Part shown: one piece after another, positions 9,591-19,767 of the stretch | Layout of the letters: the number at the start of each line of letters is the position of its first letter | Position numbering within the stretch: the first letter of the stretch is position 1 | DNA from: Cyanidiococcus yangmingshanensis | Taxonomy: Eukaryota; Rhodophyta; Bangiophyceae; Cyanidiales; Cyanidiaceae | Assembly: GCA_013995675.1 (NCBI GenBank) | Contig: VWRR01000012.1 | Span: forward strand, 372,001-436,000 | DNA: 64,000 nucleotides | Reading direction: 5' to 3' | Notes under the pieces: generated by a model | The model's database searches: none | The model's input: only the letters and a program-made list of their open reading frames with translations | What the model was told of the DNA's origin: nothing | Program-made: the position numbers and the translations under genes

Positions 9591-11010
9591 ATGGAACCTG
9601 ACGCATCAACACTGGGACCGTTGTTGCGTGCCCAAACAAACGCGACGGCTGGGAACGCCACAGAGAGGCGTTCTATGGGTCGTATACAGCGAATCTGTCG
9701 TCTAGGAGGCCTGCTTTTTTTCTTGTTCGCGTTGGCAGTGAGTATCCAGCTCAACCTGATCTACTGGTGCGTTCCGTTCTGGACGCGTTTTGAAGTGCCG
9801 GTAGAGTTCGTATTCGAGCCGAAGCGTCCACAAAACGGTGAAGCCAGTGTTGTGATTGCCCAAGCAAACACGCTGGTTCCTAGCGTACTCGTCCGTCGTT
9901 TGTGGTCTCGACGACGTGGTCCAGACTCTGAGTCGACATCTCGTTGGACGGACTGCTTCTCTTTAGACGCGGCAAGTTTTCGGCGTGGCTGTGAACGCAG
10001 TGGCACCATCGATCTTGAACTGCATTGGACGCTTCCAGACTCGATTCGGAACGAGCAAGCGGGGACCATCACGGTTGAGCTTGCCTTGTGGCAGATACCG
10101 CATCCTCGTTCACGACTGCAGCCAGCTCCAGCTCCGTTGCCGTTATGCCAACGTCGACGCAGTGTTCGCGTCTTGGCCTACCGATCTCCAACAGAGCGTG
10201 CACTGCGAAGCCTGTTGAGTTTGCCACAACACTTCATTGGAGCGCTCGATGTTTGGCGATGGTCCAAGAGGCCAGCTCGCTTATCACCACGAAATGCGCA
10301 ACGTCGTTGTATCCAACTGTTGCGACTGCGCACCCTTACAGATGAGCCAAGTACGAATGAACCAAACTGTAACCCTGGCGAGAACTCCACAGCCTGGACG
10401 TTACATTTCCTTGATCTCTGCACTCGCTGGCACAATCGCACGCTTGCTGGCCCGCGTTTGGGACCTGTTGGGAAGACAAGTCTTGCGTGACTGGGTCCTC
10501 GGCTCCATGTTCGCCCTGATACCTTTAGGTATTGGTGAATGGCTCAATGATCGGTATGTATTATCTGAACCGCCATATTTGCTCCAGGTTCGCCTGCGTC
10601 TCTATCAGTTCGTGGTTGCAGAGGCGAAGCGGTCGCACGACCTGGCTATCCCGTCACTCATAGAAGTGGATGACTGTTCCGCATCGATGCATTTCGAATG
10701 GGTCTTGGTCGGTTGGCGACGCTTTCTTCGCCACCATTACGTACTCGGTACCGTCTTTGGTTCATGGATCATATTTATCTTACTGGTGTTCCTGTATGCT
10801 CTCTATCGAATCTGGCATAGACGAGTCGTTCGAATCGAGCCTCGAGTACCCAAACCAGCATCTATTCCAAAATCTTCTCATAACCTATTCACAAGTACGC
10901 GATTTCGACCATTGATTGAGGGCACAACACTCGACACAGAACTGACTGGGAGCTTGTCGAGCGTTACGTCGGTGATCAGGCCACCGCTCATCGACGAGCG
11001 ACGGCTCTGA
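9591..11010 (+). CDS. SEI1: Seipin-like lipid droplet assembly protein (changes frame once)
   Basis: Seipin is an ER membrane protein at lipid-droplet contact sites. The first part, ATG at 9591, has a transmembrane helix (FALAVSIQLNLIYWCVPF) followed by a luminal beta-rich domain with IDLELHWTLPDS and SVRVLAYRSPTERALRSLL, which resembles the family's conserved Tyr-Arg-Ser segment. That frame closes at 10490. The rest of the family pattern continues in the +1 frame to 11010: a strand LLQVRLRLYQF, then FLRHHYVLG leading into a second helix (SWIIFILLVFLYALY). Two membrane helices flanking a luminal domain is the seipin layout. The frames overlap between 10237 and 10490, so the switch cannot be placed exactly; the GGG at about 10470 is a candidate. 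An intron is possible but I see no good splice pair. Confidence 0.7.
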
Positions 11011-11502
11011 CCACTTGCCGCAGCTCCATGCCGACGCAAAAGAGTCATCGCTCAGTCTTTTACAGCCTATATATGAGATGCGACAATTTGCACCGTTTAA
11101 AGTCGCTCAATGGCCAAAAACTGTAAACGAAACCGCTTCGACACCTGGTCTCTTTCCACGAGCGCTTCAAGTTCCGACACGGTCACTCGATGGTATGCCA
11201 CCGGACAAGGTCGCGCACGCTCGTCCAGTTGGACCTCTAGGCCTGCAACAGTCATAGACGGGGTGAGGCCTGAAACCGTAGGACTTTGCATCAAAGATGC
11301 CCTAGCCAGCGGCTGAAGACTCTGGTACACACCAGCATTTGGTGACAAACTGGAAATCTTCCACCCTGGTTCAACACAGCTCGCCCTGCCTGACTTGAAC
11401 ATATTCTTCTGGCTCTCAAACGACTCTCTTCCTGAAGTTCATGGCGAGTCCGTCGCTGTATCTGTCCGAGAATCCCACCGACTGCACTGAAAACCCTCAG
11501 TC
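11011..11502. other. Intergenic region between seipin-like gene and VPS45
   Basis: No frame here looks coding. It presumably holds the 3' end signals of the seipin-like gene and the promoter of VPS45. No striking motif was found. Confidence 0.5.
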
Positions 11503-13547
11503 ATGGTCGACTGGTGCCGAGCAATCCAGCACGCCTCGTCTGCCGCTCGCTCCCCGGCTCTTGTGTTCACGAACGCGGTTATCCGTAAATTCGAAATGCT
11601 GGACTTGAAACAAGCCAGTCAGTTCTATAGATCTCTTGTAACGGCTCCGAAGGGTTTGAAAGCGCTTATTCTCGACCCAGACACTTTACCTGTGTTCTCA
11701 ACGCTCGTTACCCAGACGGAGGCGCTCCGGGACGACTTTGTGCTGCTGGAAAAGTTGGAGAACTTGGTTCAGCAACCGTCCCGAGAGCGGCAGCTGCACA
11801 TCAAAGGGATTATAGTAGGACGTCCGACCGTGGACACGGTCCTTGCGTTGCGACGAGAACTGGCGCAGCCGCACTTTGGCCAGTACCATGTGTTTTTCGT
11901 GAACCTCGTTCGCCGGACGATGCTCGAGGATCTGGCTGATGCCGATGCGCTCCACGAAAGTGTCGTCAAGTGTTCAGGAAATGTTCTTTGATTATCTTCC
12001 GTGGAGTCCCTGGGTCGCCGTTGGGGTCAGCGAGACGGACTCGCGGCTAGAAGCGACGTTAGGAACCGCAGCTCGTACCATGCATCAACTCACCGTTGAT
12101 CGCCAGCTGGATACCTTGTTCAGCTTGCTGGTGACCCTGAAGCAACGACCAAACTCGATACGGGTCCTGAGATCCTTTCGAAGTTGTCGGGCGCTCGCTG
12201 AACGGCTTGCGGTCCGTCTTGATCAGGAGTCGAAACTCTGGGAGAGCCAGGTAACCGCCTCGGCATCGACATCGCTCTCCAAAGCAAACGTTTCCCACCA
12301 GAGACGATGCGTACTTGTCATTTTGGATCGAAGGGAGGATCCCATAACACCCTTGTTAACTCAGTGGACGTATGAGGCAATGCTCCAACAGTTTTTCGGG
12401 ATTCGAGCTGGACGAGTCCGTCTGCCGGTCGAAGAGGAGACGCGTTCATCTGAGGCGTTCGCCTCCCCCGAGACCGAGCATGTTGTCCTGCCTGAAGGCG
12501 ATCCTTTTTATGCTGCAAACCGGTATGCGTACTTTGGCGAGATTGGTGAAGCAGTTCACCGACTGGTTGCTTCATTCCAGGAGCATCGAGCATCGGCATT
12601 GGCTCGCGCCCGTGACTCCTCAAACAACGAATTAGACCTGGATGGGGAGCCAGGACGCCAGCGCTCATCCAGTGTAACAGCGAATGGTACCCATGCAGCG
12701 GACATGGAACAAGTTATGCAGATTCTGGAGCATTTTCCGGAATTCCGTCGGCAGTCACAGTTAGCAACCAAACACGTGACGCTCATTGGAGCACTCAGCA
12801 AGCAGGTGAAGATGCGAGAGCTCATGCAGATCTCGCAGCTTGAGCAAGACATGACCTGCCGAGATGCTGAGCAAGACCACATGCATCGCTTAGCCGAGCT
12901 ATGGAGTCAGGCAAGCCACTGGAGATCATTACCCCCTTCGGTGCGGTCTGCTCGAATGGAGGATGCCTGGCGACTGGCAGCCTTGTTTGCCCTTCGTTAT
13001 GAATCCACTCGACCAGAAACCATTGATCGTCTGAAGCATATGTTGCGGGAACGCTTACAAATGCCGAGCTGGGGACTCGATGCTCTCGACGGTTTGCTTC
13101 GAACATGTGGTTCCAAGCAACGAACCATAGACTTGTTTGGCAATCGTGATCTCATTGCTCGAGCCAAGAGCACGCTAAGGCGAGGTTTCGGCTCCAATGT
13201 CGATAATCAATATACACAGCATGAGCCGTTGCTTGCGCAGATCATGGAGGATGCTGCCAGAGGCCGTCTCTCGCCGGAGACTTTTGAGGAGCTTCCTCCC
13301 GAATGCATCCTCTGCGGGAAATCACTTTCCATTGGTGATCGTTTACGTCATTGGGGGTATCACTGCGGAAGAGGTGCGGCTCACGGCAGCATTTCAGGGT
13401 GATAACACAGCACGAACTGGCAGCCGTCGTGATTTTCAGACGATCCCCAAGGGCACATCCTTCTTCCTGAGTGGTGACTGGATGCATACACCGCGTTCGT
13501 TTCTGGAGCGATACGCCTTGGTAAATCCGGCACTGGCGACACCGTGA
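11503..13547 (+). CDS. VPS45: VPS45-like Sec1/Munc18 protein (changes frame twice)
   Basis: SM proteins bind syntaxins and promote SNARE assembly; VPS45 acts in trans-Golgi to endosome traffic. The ATG at 11503 opens a first segment with VFTNAVIRKFEMLD and QYHVFFVNLVRRTMLEDLAD. The second segment is in the +1 frame and carries VQEMFFDYLPW, LVILDRREDPITPLLTQWTY, FGEIGEAVHRLV and the VPS45-type ATKHVTLIGALSKQV. The third, +1 again, gives the C-terminal SM signature IVYVIGGITAEEVRL and RSFLERYALVN. The first switch must lie near 11965-11975, between SVVK and VQE. The second lies between about 13260 and 13320, with the GGG at 13316 a candidate. All three pieces follow the order and length of a complete VPS45, so this is one gene rather than three. 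Confidence 0.88.
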
Positions 13548-14162
13548 TCGTTGCTCAGCTTGTCGATCTGCTGCATTGTACAGGTGAAGCTTTAAACGAA
13601 CTGACCTTTGAAGAGGTTTTCGATGATGGGTTCGTTGGTTGGTCGCTCGGCAGAGAAGGTTGCGTGCGGGCGCGGGGTCGAGTCCACCACTGGCCCGAGC
13701 GTTCCTTGCTATTGGTTGACCTCCTCCCGAGAGCACTTTGCCGAGAGGTTGCCTTCAGGAATGACCAGCGCATGAACTCGACATCGAATGACGCGGACCT
13801 CATTACCAGCCAGGCGTTGACGACTCCCGGGGGCTTGTTCGGATCCTCTCGGCGGGGCTTTTGTGTTGGATAAAGAGTGACGAGCCCTTGGGGGTCTCCT
13901 CTGCAGTCGCGCGATGCATATCCGAGAATCACACATGCGATCAGAAGCGAGGAAGATATTCGTCTCCTGCAACAGTGCCATCCTCTGGTCATTGGGCCTT
14001 GCTATCTCAACGGATGGACAACCAACAAGGCGACTCCTTTGCTGTCCGTTCTGCACAGACATCGCGTCAACAGTTCGGCACGCGCACACAAAACGAGTGT
14101 GGCTCCAGCAGGATGCCCGTGTCTGTCTGTCTGTCTGTCTGAAAGACACGATGCATCCTCGC
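13548..14162. other. Intergenic region between convergent VPS45 and ETF-QO genes
   Basis: The two genes converge here. Open frames exist on both strands (for instance plus 13544-13873 and minus 13709-14335) but they overlap each other and the neighbours, and none shows a motif. It includes a short tetranucleotide repeat. Confidence 0.4.
14121..14140. repeat. (GTCT)5 microsatellite
   Basis: Five perfect copies of GTCT lie in the gap between the VPS45 and ETF-QO stop codons. Confidence 0.9.
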
Positions 14163-15934
14163 TCACATTCGCGTGTACTTGGGGCCGCCGCCTCCCTCTG
14201 GAGGCGTCCACACAATATTTTGTGTCGGATCCTTGATATCGCATGCCTTGCAATGCAGACAATTCTGAGCATTGATCTGCAGTCGCGGTGCAGCAGACCC
14301 CTCTCCAGAGCCGGTTGGTTCAGAAATATACTCATAGACCTTGGCCGGACAATAGTATTGTTCAGGACCTCCGTACAAGGGGAGATTCACTCGCTGAGGG
14401 GCCGACGGATCCCGCAACGTCAAATGACACGGCTGATCGTGCTCGTGGTTGGTTCCGCTGCGCACCAAGCTGGAGAGGATATCAAAGGTCAGGTTTTGGT
14501 CCGGAACAGGGTAGCTTGGTCTCGGGCACTTTGCGGCGTATTTGGTCGCCGCATGATCGGGACACCCCAGACGCCAAGTGTAGGGTGCGCGCCCCCTCCA
14601 GACATAGGTGTCGAGAGCGGCGTGGACCAGGCCGGGCCAGAGACCCCATCGAAAAGCTGGCCGCACATTCCGCACAGCGTAGAGTTCATCCATGACCCAG
14701 CTCTGGGCCAGGGCTTCGGGATACCGTGATGGTTCCAAACCAGGCGTCTCCCGCTTTAGCTCTTCCGCACAAGATTCGGCTGCAATCATGCCACTCTTCA
14801 TGGCGGTGTGGGTGCCCTTGAGCTTGGGCACATTCAGAAAACCCGCGCTGCAGCCGATGAGAGCTCCGCCGGGAAAACACAGACGCGGAATGCTCTGGTA
14901 GCCACCCTCGTTGAGCGCACGCGCTCCGTACTCGAGCAGCTCGCCTTCTGCTAACACGCTGCGAACCTTTTCGTGGGTCTTCCACTGCTGCAGCAACCCA
15001 TGAGGCGACAGAAACGGGTTCTCATAATCGAGACCAACGACAAACCCCAGAGCAACGAGATGTTCGGGCTCACCGGCAGTGTGATCCCGGAAATGATACA
15101 TGAACGATCCGCCGTAGGTACGGTGGTCAAGCGGCCATCCCACTGTATGGCGAACGTATCCCGGTTGATGCACCGTGGCAGGAACCCGCCAAAGCTCTTT
15201 CACACCAAGACCATAGGACTGTGGCTCGCATGAATCATTCAATCTAAAACGCTCTATGGCTTGCCGTGTGAGCGACCCTCGACAGCCCTCGGCCAGGAGT
15301 GTGTATCTCGCCTGAACGGATACCCCTGGTGCATAGTTTGACTTGTGGCGACCATCACGTCCAATACCAAAGTCGTTGGTAACCACACCACAGACTCGGC
15401 CTTCAGATGCATTGAATAGTAGACACTTTCCTGCAAATCCAGGGTAAAGATCGACCGCATGGGACTCGGCCTGTTTCGCTAGCCATCGAGTGACCTGCGA
15501 CAGGCTAACGATAAAGTTCCCCTTGTTCTGCATGAGTCGAGGCACTGGAAGCGCTAGTTGCTTCTTTTGACTGAGGATCAGATCAAATTCTTCCTTGTGA
15601 ACAGGTTCGTGGGCTGGAAACGTAGCGTCCTCACGCCAGCCAGGTAGCAGCTCATCAAGCGCCCGCGGTTCGAAACAGTTACCTGAGAGAATGTGCGCCC
15701 CGACTTGGGCGCCCTTCTCGAGCACTGCAACCCGCGCATCCGGAAGACACTGCTTCATCCGAATAGCCGCAGCGAGACCAGCTGGTACCGGCCCCGATCA
15801 CAAGCACGTCATAGGTTAGTGCCTCCTGTGCTGGTGCAAGTTCGTGTCCGAATAGTAGGCTGTCTCCCAAACCGCTTGCCCCGCTTCCCTCGAGTACACC
15901 ACAACTGAAAAGTATTTCTGAAAATCCACCTCAT
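14163..15934 (-). CDS. ETFDH: Electron transfer flavoprotein-ubiquinone oxidoreductase (ETF-QO), mitochondrial
   Basis: It is an inner mitochondrial membrane flavoprotein with one 4Fe-4S cluster. It takes electrons from ETF, which is fed by acyl-CoA dehydrogenases such as the isovaleryl-CoA dehydrogenase in this window, and reduces ubiquinone. The ATG at 15934 opens a classical presequence, MRWIFRNTFQLW followed by many Arg. The FAD motif VLVIGAG-PAGLAAAIR is split, with its second half in the +1 frame at about 15786 (GGT then one extra base). The main body then has GAHILSGNCFEP and ends with the diagnostic cluster region INAQNCLHCKACDIKDPTQ and PEGGGGPKY. The presequence and the FAD motif also differ by +1, most simply at a GGG near 15867. 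Two +1 changes in one otherwise perfect gene are unusual; see findings. Confidence 0.93.
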
Positions 15935-16827
15935 AATGAATTGATAGCTGCCAAACGAATTCGAAACTCATGGACGATCGGAGACCGCAAGCGTCGCCCA
16001 AATATCTCGGTTCAGCTCCGTACAGCGGGCGCAGAGACGCAGCGCACAACCCTTTGGCTCGCACCCCAGCGCGGACAGTGCTCGATTCGTTGACGACGTT
16101 GGGCTACAGCACCAAGAATCAGAACAGAGACACCAAACAACACGAGCACTAGAGCCTAACAAAAACCTCTGAAAGCAGTACACGTCTCCAATGCTGGCTC
16201 AAGAACGCTTCACGCGGGACGAACGAGATAGCCGCACGAGATCGGCTGGGCGTTACCGGCTCCCCGAAATCGAAACTAGACATGCATCGCGCCGGATCTC
16301 ATTCCGCGAACTCCGTGGCGCCAACGCGTGCCGGTCATCGGATCTGCACGCGGAGCGGCTGCAACGACGACGCTGTCTTGGCTCCTGGCGGTCGACCCCG
16401 ATGGGCGGACACGTGTCCATCATGCTCCCTGGTTCGCTCCATGAGACGAAGCCGACCTGGACCCAGGCCATGTCGCGGATTCCAACCAGGACGCCGCATA
16501 TCCGATGGTGTTCGTATCCATGATCGTTGTGTTTCCCTCTCCTTGACAGACTGAGTTTCAGGCACATGGATCTATTGCTGCGGTGCTCGATACCTGCGCG
16601 CTGGACAGCCAGTCCACCTGCCAGACCAAGGGCGTCCGAGCAACGGTACATGACGCCGTCTCGGCGACACGACATGCATGGACGGATGCGTGACACTCCA
16701 TCGACGGCCGCCATGGATGCGCCAGCGCTGCCGAACCGCGGAGCGCGGAGCCTTTTTCGGATGCTACCCATGCGAGCGACATCTTACCCGGGCGAGGCAA
16801 CGCTGGCATGGATATAAGACAACCTTG
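15935..16827. other. Divergent promoter region between ETF-QO and the DONSON-like gene
   Basis: This is about 0.9 kb without a convincing gene. It holds the palindrome at 16407-16418 and an E2F-like GGCGCCAA at 16317-16324. The DONSON-like frame is open upstream to 16678, but its first suitable Met is at 16828. Confidence 0.5.
16407..16418. promoter_or_regulatory. Palindrome ggacacgtgtcc (CACGTG core)
   Basis: This perfect 12-bp palindrome has a G-box/E-box core, about 410 bp upstream of the DONSON-like start. The same 12-mer lies upstream of MCM8, and its 10-bp core occurs twice upstream of the OTU gene. bZIP or bHLH factors bind CACGTG cores in plants and fungi; the factor here is unknown. 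Confidence 0.5.
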
Positions 16828-18774
16828 ATGGTCCTTGAACCTGAAGGTAAAGTCGGTGAGCCACAGACTGCGCTTGAGTTTAAACGTCGAAGGGAAGCAA
16901 GTCGGGCTTTCCTTTCGGAACGCAACCAGCGTCAGGCGGGGACGCAGACGAGTGGGCCAGTCGAGCACCGTAGCGACTTGCGCCAAGATGCGAGTCAAGA
17001 CCTTACGAACGTAGACTGGGAAGAGCAGGTCTCGTTTGCTTGCACAAATCAGTCTAGTTTCGTGGAAGAGTCACTTGCTCAGATTGATGCCAGTTTCTTG
17101 GCGGAAAACTCCAGTCAAGGGGACGAGACGCCTCTAGGGTCCACGGGGCAGAGGCTCTCTGCAAAGTCGGATGGCTTTCAGTCGACAGTCACAGAGCATA
17201 TTCCTGTTGACTGGGGTGTTCGGCAGCGCTTGAGGCTCGAGCTGAGCTTCCTCAGAGTCGAGGCCTTCCTCAAATGGGTGCAGATCGCTCGTCGTTTGTG
17301 GTCTCTCTTGCCGTTGGTTCACGACGAGCAGACCACAGGATGCAGACAGGATGCAACCTCCTTCCTTGCGCGAGCAATTACTTGTTATCGGTATCCGGTA
17401 GTAGAGGCTGGATCCGAAAATAAGCGCGTTTGGTCGCACATCGGTCGCTACGCGGCACCGCACCGAGCATTGCATGCAGACGCGTCCAAATCACGGGGGA
17501 GTTTCCTCACGCCATGGGAGCAATCTGACGGTGCACTGTATCGCAAACTGTCAACGAACGCAGTGGGTGTGCCTGCCACGGGTGCTGACCTCGAGCGCCG
17601 TCGAAGGACGCTTCTCTCCGCGAAACTTTGTGCGACCCTGCAGAACGACCTAGCCGGTTGGCAACTGGCACATTCTGGAGCGCACAACCGAAAGCAGGTT
17701 GAATGGTGGCAGCAACGGGTGCATGAGTGGCAGCAGGCGTTTCTCTCCCTGTTCCAACAATATCGCAGACGAGGCCCTCGTCGATCAGCAGCAGCGATGC
17801 CTTCATCGACGGGTTTCCATGTGCTAGGCGACCATTACGCGGCGTGTTTTGGTTGGGTCTCAGCCTCTGCGCTGGCGTCTGGCCTGGACAAATCCAGAGG
17901 CCTGCGGACTCCGATCGCCACCGAGACGGACGTTGGCAGCCGTGCATCTTCCTGTGGCGAGGATCAGAATGCACTGATACCGTACGCGCTATTATCGCAT
18001 TCGACGGAGCGAATTCGGGAATTACTTTGTGAGGAATTCGGCGTCGTCCTGGATGAACTGTCTATTCATCGGAGGCCAGACACCGGGACACAATCTCTGC
18101 ACGATCGAGATGGCGTCGGAGAGCGGAGGCTCCCGATCGGACGCGTCGAGCGAGCTGCAGGCCCCGGCACCGCTCAGCTTGTGATCCGCGGTGGCAATGC
18201 CGTGCAGGGATTCTTCGAATTCTTGCTGCACTTTGGACCTTGGCTTTTCTCGAGCAAAGATGTGCCTCTTCTCCTCGCTCCGTCTCACCTACCTTTTGCC
18301 GGCGCGTGCCTGACCATGGCGGCCTGTGAGATTCTTGGATGCGAGCGATCACAGGCTCCAGAGAGGGCGCTTGGGCAGCCGCCAGATGGCCGCGGAGCGT
18401 CCGATTCTAGTTCTCACTGCTCGCTGAAACTGCAGTTCACCGGTCCATTATCACCGTTTGCCACACCTTGCTGGGAGACCTTTCTCATCCGTTCCGGTGC
18501 GTTCGCCGCCAGAATCGACGCTGAGTTGGACTCGCGAACCCAGCTGGATCCCAGTTTTCCTATCGGGCCCGCGATCTCTGGCAGAGAACACGGTGCCGCC
18601 GATACAACAACCAGAACGCCGTCCCCGGTTCACGGTGCATGGCAGACGCTGGAGGCATGGATACCTGCTATGGAGGCCGATCCTCCCTTGGATGCACATC
18701 TCGACGGCACCACATCGTCTCCGTCAGACCAGAAATGGTGTTTTCGACCCGATCCTGGCCAGCACCGCCATTGA
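16828..18774 (+). CDS. DONSON: DONSON-like replication protein
   Basis: DONSON helps load and activate the CMG replicative helicase and stabilises forks. The conserved features come in family order. A Trp/Arg-rich segment EWWQQRVHEWQQAFLSLFQQ resembles the family's DWQ.AF.SLYY. A strand then reads FHVLGDHYAACFGW, followed by HSTERIRELLCEEFG, and a C-terminal block IRGGNAVQGFFEFLLHFGP with LLLAPSHLPFAGA, which matches the family's phenylalanine-rich element and the following Pro-rich loop. The N-terminal 150 residues are basic and disordered, as in other members. I chose the ATG at 16828 because the frame upstream of it is low in complexity. Similarity is distant, so the name is tentative. Sharing a promoter palindrome with MCM8 supports a replication role. 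Confidence 0.62.
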   Translation: MVLEPEGKVGEPQTALEFKRRREASRAFLSERNQRQAGTQTSGPVEHRSDLRQDASQDLTNVDWEEQVSFACTNQSSFVEESLAQIDASFLAENSSQGDETPLGSTGQRLSAKSDGFQSTVTEHIPVDWGVRQRLRLELSFLRVEAFLKWVQIARRLWSLLPLVHDEQTTGCRQDATSFLARAITCYRYPVVEAGSENKRVWSHIGRYAAPHRALHADASKSRGSFLTPWEQSDGALYRKLSTNAVGVPATGADLERRRRTLLSAKLCATLQNDLAGWQLAHSGAHNRKQVEWWQQRVHEWQQAFLSLFQQYRRRGPRRSAAAMPSSTGFHVLGDHYAACFGWVSASALASGLDKSRGLRTPIATETDVGSRASSCGEDQNALIPYALLSHSTERIRELLCEEFGVVLDELSIHRRPDTGTQSLHDRDGVGERRLPIGRVERAAGPGTAQLVIRGGNAVQGFFEFLLHFGPWLFSSKDVPLLLAPSHLPFAGACLTMAACEILGCERSQAPERALGQPPDGRGASDSSSHCSLKLQFTGPLSPFATPCWETFLIRSGAFAARIDAELDSRTQLDPSFPIGPAISGREHGAADTTTRTPSPVHGAWQTLEAWIPAMEADPPLDAHLDGTTSSPSDQKWCFRPDPGQHRH

Positions 18775-19426
18775 AAAGGATCATTAAACACGCCCAAGCA
18801 CACACGGTCGAAGGGCCGAATCGATGCTCACTGAAGACACCGATCAGACATTGGTTGGGCGTCATCGTTCTAGCGCTGATACATTCACGCTGACAGATCC
18901 CACCAATGGACAACAAGATCGACACAGAGCCGCAGATCATCAGCGAACAGTCGAGAGGCTCATTCGTGAACCTCCCGATGCCAGACCACACTCTGTAAAC
19001 ATCCAATGGAAAATCCATCGATCTCACGCATACAACACGCACGCCGGCACTCCGATGCATGCTGGCCGTCCGTCCACTCCTGTAACCAGCTAGGAACTCG
19101 ATCGGAGCGGCGTTGAACAGTTCAAGAAAAGAAGCAAGTTGGGTATCGTAGCCTCGAGAGCATGTCCAAATCGTTACGAAACGAGCCCTGTTACCAAAAC
19201 GTCTGCAGCGGTATTGTCGCTGAGAGCCACCCCATGACGCTGTGAAGACGCTCGCAGGTGCCGTGTCCTCCACGGGCACGTCCATCGATCGATGCTCGCG
19301 CGTGCCAACGTTCTCAAACGATCTCGTGCGGGTCGTCAGACGCCTGCGGAAAGATGGCGACGTCTGGCCTTGGGACGATCGCCAGACGCGATCCCAGAAG
19401 CGCAGGTGCGACGATCGATCTCGACA

Positions 19427-19438
19427 GGACACGTGTCC
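19427..19438. promoter_or_regulatory. Palindrome ggacacgtgtcc upstream of MCM8
   Basis: It is identical to the 12-mer at 16407-16418. It lies 330 bp before the MCM8 start and only 4 bp from an E2F-type site, which suggests a composite promoter element. Confidence 0.55.
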
Positions 19439-19442
19439 GAGG

Positions 19443-19454
19443 TTTGGCGCGAAA
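19443..19454. promoter_or_regulatory. E2F/DP-type site tttggcgcgaaa upstream of MCM8
   Basis: It fits the E2F consensus TTTSSCGC on both strands, as a nearly symmetrical full site. E2F/DP drives G1/S genes in red algae and other eukaryotes, and MCM family genes are typical targets. The identical 12-mer occurs once more in the window, inverted, at 31803-31814. Confidence 0.6.
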
Positions 19455-19767
19455 TCATGGATGCGCACGCATTCGTGCACGCATTCGTAGACGCCACAGT
19501 GTGTCGAACGTTCGTTTGGAGCGTCGGCTCGCAACTGCCGTTGATCAAGCATGATTCCTCTCTTGTAGTGTGGCTGATCTTTGCCTTTTCAAGTTCTGTG
19601 GTGTAACTTGAAACAGTTGTCGAGGGTGTGGTTTTAGGAAAAAAAGGGAGAGGAGCTGTCCGAGTCTCTCTCGGTGGTTGCGTTCCGAGCGCTCGAGGGC
19701 GGTCGTTGATTTCTGATTGGGTTTCTGGCCTCGATATCGTTTCATCACAATAGAGTATTTGCTTGTC

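Larger units (their letters stand above)
18775..19767. other. Intergenic region with MCM8 promoter elements
   Basis: A 294-codon minus-strand frame covers much of this and overlaps the end of the DONSON-like gene, but its composition is poor (Cys- and Arg-rich, no motif). I treat it as chance. The region carries the palindrome at 19427-19438 and an E2F-type site at 19443-19454. Confidence 0.5.

Noticed and set aside
10237-10490. Intron in the seipin-like gene
   Set aside because: Some GT...AG pairs exist, but the pairs I tried were too short or kept the frame instead of changing it. A +1 change is simpler and matches the rest of the window.
13709-14335. 208-codon minus-strand open frame overlapping the ETF-QO end
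   Set aside because: Antisense-type composition. It overlaps the last codons of ETF-QO in another frame and has no domain.
18668-19552. 294-codon minus-strand open frame
   Set aside because: It overlaps the end of the DONSON-like gene and the MCM8 promoter elements. It is Cys/Arg-rich with no motif, so it looks like a chance frame in GC-rich DNA.
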